In this document: positions 56,290-64,000 of the stretch, in pieces
How positions within the stretch are numbered: position 1 is the stretch's first letter
Layout of the letters: every line of letters begins with the position of its first letter
Assembly (NCBI GenBank): GCA_963585895.1
Contig: CAUZXS010004324.1
Coordinates: 1-64,000 of the forward strand
Direction: 5' to 3'
Length of the DNA: 64,000 bases
Origin: Sepioteuthis lessoniana
Taxonomy: Eukaryota > Mollusca > Cephalopoda > Myopsida > Loliginidae
The notes under the pieces: model-generated
Databases searched by the model: none
Told to the model about the DNA's origin: nothing
The model's input: only the letters and a program-made list of their open reading frames with translations
Translations under genes and position numbers: made by a program

Positions 56290-56358
56290 ACTGATGGCTC
56301 AGTTGTAGAGTTTTGGCTCTGCATTCTGTGGTTACTAATTTGATCTCCAGGGGTGGAG
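56290..56358 (+). promoter_or_regulatory. tRNA-like pol III promoter (A and B boxes), plus copy
   Basis: TGGCTCAGTTGTAGAG at 56295-56310 (box A) and AATTTGATCTCC at about 56336-56347 (box B with changes), immediately upstream of hammerhead copy 3. Confidence 0.7.
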
Positions 56359-56368
56359 ATCATGGTAT

Positions 56369-56413
56369 ACACTGCTGATGAGACCTAATAAGGTTGAAAC
56401 AGCTGTCCAGTGT
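56369..56413 (+). ncRNA. Type I hammerhead ribozyme, copy 3
   Basis: ACACTG, CTGATGA, GACC-TAATAA-GGTT, GAAA, ACAG/CTGT loopless stem III, predicted cleavage after GTC (56407), then CAGTGT. The core and stems I and III are intact; stem II has one G-T pair. It lies 406 bp from the equivalent point of copy 2, which would release a 406-nt monomer. Confidence 0.88.
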
Positions 56414-56524
56414 TTCCATACATCACACATAAGTGTTCACCGGATTTTCTGTTCATGGTAATTCAATTCATATACATTACTTGGGAATGTATATACTAAA
56501 CCCAAACATAAATCCTTTGTATTT

Positions 56525-57298
56525 TGCTGAAAGAACTTTGTGTTTTTGATTAATTTGACCGTTATGGTCATCACATATTTTCACCCAATGAGGATGACTT
56601 ATCCTATTCAGCCTAGACCATTTTCCCAGACAACATAAAAATGATGAAAGCCCACCAAACTACCTCTTCCTCAGAACCTTTCGAGCAGGATGGACGTACT
56701 TTCTGTCCGCTCCCTTCATAGCAGCAGAATCACAACACCACAAGGAAAGCCATCTAATTTATGGACCTCTTGAGTCTACCCTCTTAGATCAAGGGTTCCC
56801 AGTCGAACATGAATTAGATGCATTTAATATGCCACTTACAGGAACATCTTTATGTCACCGCTAACTTTGCTATGTCTATCGTGACGCGCAATTCCGCTCA
56901 GACATCCAGTTACCTCATTTCTGGGCAACCTTCTCTAGAGACTTTCATGCCTCCTTCCTACAGCAACCAGGACCACACATTTATGGGTGACTACATCATT
57001 CCTGTCCTTAAACAGCAAACACAACTTTTGCTATGTCTATGGTGACGCATATTCCGCTCAGACATTCAGCATTGCCTTGACTGTAGCAACGCACATTCCG
57101 CTCAGGCATTTAGCTGCTATAATTCCTTCTCAACTCAATAACCATTTCCTTCCTTCCTTCCTTCGAGACTTACAGCATAAAGGTACCCTTTATTCTGGCT
57201 GCCATTAAACCATCTTAAAAACCTAATGGTATCTTCGTGCTCTCCTTTATTTCCTTCAAATATAGCGAGGAACTAACGTAACAATATTCCTCACTAAA
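56525..57298 (+). repeat. LTR-like fossil, family E, copy 2 (insertion with 6-bp duplication)
   Basis: Borders are set by the empty inverted duplicate at 59.1 kb and by GTATTT on both sides (56519-56524 and 57299-57304). The sequence shares ordered blocks with 44690-45420 in inverted orientation and has a CCAAT box (about 56586). It contains internally repeated ATTCCGCTCAG motifs (56891, 57050, 57092). It is likely a solo LTR or a related non-coding element, and it looks old. Confidence 0.55.
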
Positions 57299-57299
57299 G

Positions 57300-57985
57300 T
57301 ATTTAGTATTGATTGCAAGAATACTTAATGAGTAGTTTCAAATAAGATGGGATATATATATAGAAAGAGAGAGTTAACGTGGCATATTTGAAAAAAGCAA
57401 ATACTTAGAATTATTCAATTAATTTTCATATTAATCTCCAATAAGTCAGAAAAAAAACAATAACTCAAACTTACTTTTTAAGGTTCTTTTTAACTCGTGT
57501 CTACTCCAGACACGGTCATAAAACATATCACATTTCAAAATGGCACATGTGTCTTTTATATGCAAAAGCATCCCCGCCAGTTCATTGTGAAGTTTTCATT
57601 TCTAGAAATCTTTCTTAACAAAAATCATTTTCAAATTTGAAAATATTTTCTCAACATTAACCAAGCATCTTATTGTAAAACTGCACAAGAATTAAAACAT
57701 TTTTTTTTAATTTGGAAAGCTTTAGGGTTGTTTTCTTAAGAAAAGAAATTATAGAAAGACATTTATTTATTTATGTGTCTATTACCACTTGTATAATTTG
57801 ATTTTTTTAAGTCTTCACAGAAATAGATTTGTATTTCCTTATAAAGATAAATCCTCAGTGCTTTTAAATCATTAAAAAGGTTTTCAAAATTTTTAACCAA
57901 TCAGTATGAGACAATAATCTTATAAATAAACTGGTATCCTTTCGCAAACTTCTTTTTTGTCCATTTTGCTTTCACAGAAGGTAAG
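57300..57985. other. Unassigned AT-rich DNA
   Basis: Includes the end of the inverted-duplication arm. No other element is recognised. Confidence 0.45.
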
Positions 57986-57989
57986 TCAA

Positions 57990-58112
57990 TTTTTTCTCTG
58001 GAGCGAAGGCAAGCCAGCCATCGCTACAAATGCAAACAACCCTGTTCCGGTTTGGAACTCTGATTGCCGATCCCATTTTCTACGACGATAACCATTACAC
58101 TAAGTACACCTC
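57990..58112 (-). repeat. SINE family A head fragment
   Basis: GCAAACAACCCTGTTCCGG, TTTGGAACTCTGATTGCC and ACGATAACCATTACACTAAG are the complement of the family A tRNA-like head. The rest of the SINE is absent. Confidence 0.7.
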
Positions 58113-59080
58113 CAGTCTATACTAATGCAGCAGTATTTATCCACAATAATAATTCCTCTAAAAATTGGTATCCTGGTATTTACATGTGGAAAAGAACTTC
58201 ATATTCCAGAAAACATATAGTTACTTCTACATTAATAATAAAACAAAAAAAAATAATGTTATTAGGTTTTGGAGATAATAATTTCTTTAACACATATTTT
58301 TACTTTTATAAGGATCTTCCTTTTAGTTAGATTTTATCACAATATTTTGTTCCTCAATTTACAAGGTGTATCCAAAATGTAAATAAACTTTTTAAAACAG
58401 TATGTCAATGATATGTGTTGGGATTAAATAAGAAATTTAAAAAAAACAATAACATAATAAAATAAACACAGAATAAAATAAACAAATACACAAATAACAA
58501 TTTCCCCGGAGGTCTCTGACAGGAAGTGTAATCTGCACATGCCTTAAGAGATGGGTGTCCTGGCACCAAGGAGAAACTCTTCTGCAGATCTCTTTACATC
58601 ACTCTACAGAATAGACAGCTTTTTCCTGGCTTGGGGAGAATGTTCTTCTCCATGAAATAGTTATAGACTTGTGGAATATTAAATCGAGTTTAAAGTATCC
58701 CTGTCTTTTTCTTTTCTGTCCTTAATTCCTTTGCAGCTTCAACAAATAAAAAGAAGATAATGAGTGAATGGGAATAAAAAGAAAAGGACTCAGTTGCCAA
58801 ACCACAGAATTTCACAACAAACCACCACAACCAATAACCTCCATTTTCTCTATCCCATAAATGTTTTAGTGTGTAGTACTAACCTTGATCTTTTATAAAT
58901 AAAAAACCTAGCATCATACCATGTTGTTTAGTATTAGGCTATGCATGATAAGATGGTTAGTTGTGCTTGTCATTATATTTTCCATGAAGAACAATTAAAA
59001 AAGCAAAGTGTATCTGTGACCAGGGCCAGACAGTGCCAACAGTCGGCTTGGCCAAGGTGGCAAAAAATAGCCCCCTGCTT
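58113..59080. other. Unassigned DNA with a possible transposon relic
   Basis: 58490-58690 is GC-richer and on the minus strand reads short coding-like pieces (VYNYFMEKNILPKPG). CAAGGTGTATCCAAAATG at about 58361 could be a mariner-type end. No second end was found. Confidence 0.3.
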
Positions 59081-59083
59081 TCC

Positions 59084-59530
59084 TATTTGAAACTACTCAA
59101 TATATATTCTTGCAATCAATACTAAATATATATGATTTATGTTTGGGTTGGGTAAATACATTGCAAAGTAATGTCTATGATCTACTGTACTTAGAAGTAT
59201 ATAATAATGATATAGATGCTTCTTGGAAGGTAGGGTTAGCAATTTGTTGAGTAGTTCTTAACAATCTGTTGACAAGATTCATTTCTGTTAGAAATATTTC
59301 AGTGAAGAAATTGAATAAACTGAGGTCACTATTGTAATAAAGAGTTTTTTGTTTGTAGAGAAATTAAATGTTCAACTGATTATGAGAAATACCAATGTAA
59401 TTTTCATGGTGTCTTTTGAATAGTTTATATTTAGATACTGTTTTGCTCATGCTTTAGTCAAATATAACAGCAGAGTACATGAAAGAACAATAGAAGTAAG
59501 ACAAATAAAAATATACGCATTTAATCATAT
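59084..59530 (-). repeat. Inverted duplication, right arm (empty site)
   Basis: Reverse complement of 55255-55588, 56480-56524 and 57299-57346 joined without gaps. It lacks both the hammerhead insertion and the family E insertion. Divergence between the arms is substantial, so the duplication is old. Confidence 0.85.
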
Positions 59531-62025
59531 GCTCAAAACATGTCAGTGTAGGGATTACATCCTTTGCCTTCCAAATAGTACTATGAGAAATGTGCTCAAT
59601 TCAATAAATATGCTAGATTTTAAGTTTTAAATTGCAACGACCCATGAATGAAAAGTTAACAAAATTATCCAAATGCTTGTCATAGTACAATTCTACCTAA
59701 ATTACCTAGTGGACTTTATCTCTGCCTAGCCCAAGAATATCTAGCAGTAACTGCCAGGCTAGGTGAAGGAGGAGAGAATTGTATAAAAAATAAAGGAAAC
59801 AAAAAGGGGGATGAGAATGCTAACACTTTTGTTACTTGAAAGAGAAGTGTATCTATATTTCTTGAAAAGAAAAACAACCAGTTCCTTCAAAGTAATTTAT
59901 TTCAAGAGAAATAAATTTTACAAAATCCAGCTTTGCATATTTTTCCCTATGCTTGTCAAAAACATTGAATTTTAGGTAACAAAAATAACGTAAGTTCAAA
60001 TAATGACAAATCATAACCTAAATAAAAGAAGAGGGTATAAAAAATAACAACTGACTTGCACAAAGCGATGCTGTTAACCACCAACTGTTAGTTCAACTTT
60101 TGTTCATGTTGAAGCCAATTTTTAGGGTTTGTTCTTTTCTCAGCATCTCCTTCTTGTGTAGGATCAATCTAGACAACCATGGTCTTCTAGTTTCCTGCGT
60201 AGACTTGTTGAAAACGAAGTTTATTTTTTCTTTAAGTGAACTTCAAGTAAACCACTGCTTCCTCCTCCTAGAGATGAATATCTTTCTGTTTCAACTTGAA
60301 TTTTCTTCTGTTGAGTCTATGGGGGCATTTACCAAATCTACTGATCTGGCCAACTGCTTCTCTTGAGTTGACAAAAGAGTCCAATAATTCCACCTCCAGA
60401 GCCTAGACTCAATGTTCTTTTGAAGGGAACAGCATACCAAAACCTCAATTAGCCTGCAGTAGGCTTATTGATTCAACAAGTAACAAAAAACCCTGTAAGG
60501 AAATGAGGCTTAGCCTAAGTGACTAATAGACCTTTTACTCAAGCCATGTTGCTTAAGAAAAACTGTCTAAAGTTGAAGGCGAATAACCAAGTGCTCACTA
60601 ACTGAAAAAAAGCAAAAAAGAGAGAGCCAGGTAGTGCCTTGTGCTCAAGTGCTGAAAAACCCAAAAAGGAAGCAGATCCCTGATGGGTCTCACTTAAATA
60701 ACAGTAGGGGCAGAGATAATGGCACAACTTCAAAACAGCCAATCATATTCAAGCAGATATTAACTGCTGAATTTACAAATTCCTACAGTACTTCTCATGG
60801 CTGCTTTGTAGTGTGACCAAAGTAGCATATAAAACGATGCAGCAAAGTTGAAACTCTCCTTTTGTTCTGGTCTTCAATTTTCACCTACCCCCAAGCAGGA
60901 CCATCTAGCATTCTTGCCAGTTAGGTAATTGAAAGTTAATTGCCTGGTCTCAACAGAACGTTTACCCCAGACTACACCAACTAGCAGGGTTAAGTTAATT
61001 GCTTGGTGCCTGAGGTGTCCCAAAAGGGAAATGTCAATGGGACCAAGTATTATTTTTGATTAGTCATGCATGTGCCACAATTTGGGCGTAGCTTCCCATT
61101 ATAAAATGTCCTTGTGTCAAAAACTGACTCGGTGGGAGTCGATAAAATATTCTCTTTGTTTTTGCCTTGAAGCATGAGCAAACATCACCCCAACAAACCT
61201 TGTATCATGCGACACATAGTACTGTGCTTTGATGTAAGTTTTCACACAACAACTTTCATTCTATTAGGGACTCTCATACCAATAGACTCTTGAGCTGCAT
61301 GTTAGGACCTTTTAATTCCAAACTTTACTCATATGGATGAATGTTTTGTGAGGAATAAGGATGATATTCTGAGTAATTTTATAAGTAATATCACCAATCA
61401 ATGAGTGCTACTTGGCATAGTCAATTTCCTCACCAAGTACCATGTGACAGACTGTACCGGGTTACACGGTATCACAAACAACAATTCCTGATTTAACTTT
61501 TAACTATATCAATTAATTTTCATGGAAAACAAAAGTGTCATTTTTTGAGAAAGCAAAGTAATGAGATTTGAATCTGTATTTTTTACTAATCTGCACCTTT
61601 GAATAGAATACTGATTTATCTTTACAGATGATGATATTTTGCTTTACAAATTTTGTAGGATCCAAGCCCTAAATAGATTAAGAATCTTTTCTTTCCTAAA
61701 TTATTAAAATAGATATGAAAAATAAACTTTATAACCAATTAAAATCTTAGATAAAGTAATTTACTTGTGAGCTTATTTTTTAAGCCAACCTTATTCTTAT
61801 AAATAGACAAATGAATTAAGCTAGTCTTTAGTTTTCAATAAAGATGATTTCCTGTACATCTTCATTGATTGCTCAGTTAGCATCTTGGAGTGGATTTTGT
61901 TACTTTTCACCATCTAAAAATTCAGTTCATTGGAATTTATTTAGATTCAGCATTGCTTAACTAATTTGGAAAAAAAAAGACTTATACACTTTTTTTGGTT
62001 GATATTTATGCAAGAAAATTTTGTA

Positions 62026-62028
<3 letters not shown>
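59531..62028. other. Unassigned DNA, partly GC-richer
   Basis: 60100-61300 is more complex than its flanks, with TATA-box-like ATATAAAACGATGC (60828) and ATTATAAAATGTCC (61099) and an AATTGCCTGGT/AATTGCTTGGT repeat pair. It may include LTR-derived sequence or an exon, but no domain or paired repeat was found. The rest is AT-rich. Confidence 0.35.

Positions 62029-62029
<1 letters not shown>

Positions 62030-62071
<42 letters not shown>
62030..62071. repeat. (TA)n microsatellite
   Basis: About 42 bp of TA. Confidence 0.95.
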
Positions 62072-62074
<3 letters not shown>

Positions 62075-62920
62075 TTGCACACTGATTATTGCTTAGTAGA
62101 CAGATATACAATAGTGTCATAAACATTACTCTCCCACTACTTAGTAACACACACATCAGAATAAATTTTATTCACAAAATATATTGTCTAGTTTAAACCA
62201 AACAAACTGATATTTAAATGCATGGACTATTTTCCATTGAATGAAAATATTGAGGTATATTAACACATTAGCAAATATTACATTTTCTAAAAAAAGGAAA
62301 GAAACTTTGTAACTTTTTGTTCTTCAGTCAACTCTTTCATTAAAAGTAAAAGAAATTAAATCTATTAAATTTGTTGAACTGTTTTTTATTTATTTTTTGC
62401 ACATTACCCTCTATACAAATAAGCACAAACCAGAATTTACCCTTGAAAATGAGATGCATAAAATTCCCTTTGAGATACAAACAGATCATTCAATCCCAGC
62501 CAGAAGATCAGACATAGAGTTAATTAATACAAAAAAAAAAAACTTGAACTTGAAATCTCATGGATTTTACTGTTCAAGTAGAACATTAGGGAAATAAAAG
62601 AAAATGAAAAAGATAGACAAATATTTGGATCTTGCTAAAGAACTGAAAAATTGTAGAACATGAAGATGACAATGATATCAATTGTAGTTGGTGTGCTTAA
62701 AACAATCTCCAAGTGCTTGGAGCAGAGACTGGAGAAAGTGGAGATCGGGAAGAATTGAGACCATCCAAACTACAACATTGTTAAAATCAGTTAGAATATT
62801 TTGAAGACTTTGAAGAAACTTGATGTCACTCAGACTTTATTTAAAACTGCTGAGAAAACCTCACAAGGAGTAAAATAATAATTGTAATATATTTATAATG
62901 AAGTTTTTTAGATGAGTATA
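62075..62920. other. Unassigned AT-rich DNA
   Basis: No recognised element. 62640-62800 has a normal-composition stretch, but no frame stays open. Confidence 0.45.
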
Positions 62921-62926
62921 TTTGGA

Positions 62927-63417
62927 GTTTAGTTTGTTTGGTTTGGTTTTATGGCATATCAACTATTGTAGGTTATCTAATGCCAAATTCTTTTTTATAC
63001 AAACAGTTCTATTTCAAACAATTCAGTTTAGCATAAGTACACAGTTTAATTGTCAAAAATATTTCTATTTCAAGCTATTCAGTTTATTCAAACAGTTCTA
63101 TTTCAAACAGCTCAGTTTAGTCTAAGTATAGTTTTTGTTTATACAGTCCTATTTTAAGCAATCCAGTTTAGCATAAGTACACAGTTTAGTTCTATTTGAC
63201 CCACAGATAGGACCCTGTCAGATGCTACCCCTCTGAACCAGAGTGGACCTGGGAACAATGGTAATGAAGGGGTATTCCACATTCTCCAAAGCTCCAGCAT
63301 TACTTGAACCTCACCATCAGAATGTTTAGTGTCATATCCAGAACATTCATTGGAGGTGGGGTCTTACCCCTCTGCAGAGAAGCAGTTGGTGTATTCTACA
63401 GCCCCACCCAAATGGAG
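62927..63417 (-). repeat. SINE family B
   Basis: Tail at the left (GGTTTTATGGCATATCAAC), array of AACAATTCAGTTTAGCATAA units, middle (AACCAGAGTGGACCTGGG), and head at the right (GTATTCTACAGCCCCACCC). Confidence 0.87.
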
Positions 63418-63419
63418 TA

Positions 63420-64000
63420 AATATCTGTAAATAAAAAAAAAAGGGAAAATACAACTGATTCATTCTAATATCAATTACATTTTTCTTCACTTCACCCCCC
63501 CCCCTCTCTCTCTGAATCTTTGTAATTTGTTCCTTTGTAGATATTTTTAGGGAAATATCTTTATTATTTTTAGACTATCTTTCTTTTGTTTGAAATGTCT
63601 TTATTATTCATTGTTTGCCAGAGATTTATGTTCACAGCTGAAATATTTTTGTTGTTTCCAGGGAACTAGACAAGATTTACTTTTATTTTTTTTAAGCATT
63701 TCTATTGATATCTCATATTATGTTGAAGCTATGAATGGTTAATTTTAATTCTTTTATTTCTTTTATATTTTAATCTTTGATTTCAAAGAACCATACCATA
63801 AAAAAGACAAACAGTATTTTTTATCAGATGAGCATATATTAAGAAAATATATATACAAATGTTTTTCATAAAAAAAATAAATAAATAAATAAAGGCACTG
63901 CTGAACACACAGTTATAAGCTGAAGATTGATCTGATATTTTAACTGTATAATGTTTGATCAAGAGTAAAACTTTTGGAAACACAACCCAAAATCAAGAAA
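63420..64000. other. Unassigned AT-rich DNA
   Basis: Contains a short C9/(CT)n run at 63496-63513 and no recognised element. Confidence 0.5.

Larger units (their letters stand above)
55589..56470 (+). mobile_element. Hammerhead-bearing SINE/retrozyme-type insertion, partly inverted dimer
   Basis: The 9-bp target duplication TATACATTA (55580-55588 and 56471-56479) is perfect, and the inverted duplicate at 59.1-59.5 kb shows the empty site. In plus orientation the right part runs HHR2 (55963), tail, linker, region X (about 56140-56275), tRNA-like head (56290-56358), HHR3 (56369), tail. The left part (55589 to about 55948) is X-tRNA-HHR1-tail on the minus strand. The whole insert thus has inverted ends plus a head-to-tail ribozyme pair. 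It has no protein-coding capacity. By family knowledge, tRNA-type promoters with hammerheads occur in Schistosoma Smα, and ribozyme-bounded monomers occur in retrozymes and Penelope-like elements. Confidence 0.85.
55255..57346 (+). repeat. Inverted duplication, left arm (carries two later insertions)
   Basis: With 55589-56470 and 56525-57298 removed, this arm aligns in inverted orientation along the whole of 59084-59530 (for example CTGTTATATTTGACTAAAG, AACCCAAACATAAATC, TAGTATTGATTGCAAG). The duplication therefore predates both insertions. Confidence 0.85.

Noticed and set aside
56818-57208. Two overlapping frames in family E copy 2
   Set aside because: The frames differ from those of copy 1 and include repeated ATTCCGCTCAG motifs. 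They are not coding.
60100-60366. 88-codon frame as a host gene
   Set aside because: No recognisable domain on either strand and no supporting gene structure.

Overview
This is AT-rich animal DNA with no recognisable, intact host protein-coding gene, rRNA or functional tRNA. It reads as an intron or intergenic stretch built almost wholly of transposable elements, their relics and microsatellites ((TA)n, (CA/GT)n, (CT)n). The host is probably a mollusc and most likely a coleoid cephalopod such as an octopus. That is an inference from many tRNA-headed SINEs that share a central block, long (TA)n and (CA)n runs, and Jockey-, RTE- and mariner-type relics. I could not test it against a database.

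Four SINE families dominate; I label them A-D. A (about 280 bp) and C (about 240 bp) have tRNA-like heads and share a central block. B (about 500-650 bp) has an unusual non-tRNA head and an internal array of roughly 50-60 bp imperfect repeats. D (about 245 bp) has a different tRNA-like head. B and C end in the same hairpin-forming 3' tail, and the 3' end of a Jockey-type LINE in this window ends in a closely similar block, so that LINE lineage is the likely source of their reverse transcriptase.

Layout. 0.6-9.5 kb: SINEs A, D and C, a Tc1/mariner relic (1.8-2.7 kb), an unassigned coding relic (2.8-3.3 kb), a broken mariner (6.4-6.9 kb) with a stray copy of its end inside a SINE, and a mariner with both terminal repeats (7.93-8.83 kb). 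10.4-17.4 kb: a SINE B inside a SINE A, an LTR-like piece, a SINE D, then a nearly full-length decayed Jockey-type LINE (about 12.5-17.4 kb) carrying a SINE A and a SINE B, each with target-site duplications. 17.5-25 kb: two long foldback elements and unassigned DNA. 25.9-29.7 kb: three RTE-clade LINE 3' ends. 31.5-43 kb: SINEs, a solo-LTR-like fossil, a Tc1 relic and a MITE. 44-52 kb: mariner and CR1-like relics, LTR-like fossils, and a compact LTR element with SAM-like coding sequence (50.4-51.55 kb). 54.4-59.5 kb: the most interesting region (below). 59.5-64 kb: mostly unassigned, plus one SINE B.

The standout is an 882-bp insertion at 55589-56470 flanked by a 9-bp target duplication. It holds three copies (one minus, two plus) of a type I hammerhead self-cleaving ribozyme core. 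Two copies sit directly downstream of tRNA-like pol III A and B boxes. The two plus-strand ribozymes are one 406-nt monomer apart, and the left part is an inverted copy. A diverged inverted duplicate of the same locus (59084-59530) lacks the insertion and so serves as an empty site. This looks like a SINE/retrozyme-type element, comparable in parts to Schistosoma Smα and animal retrozymes, inserted as a partly inverted dimer.
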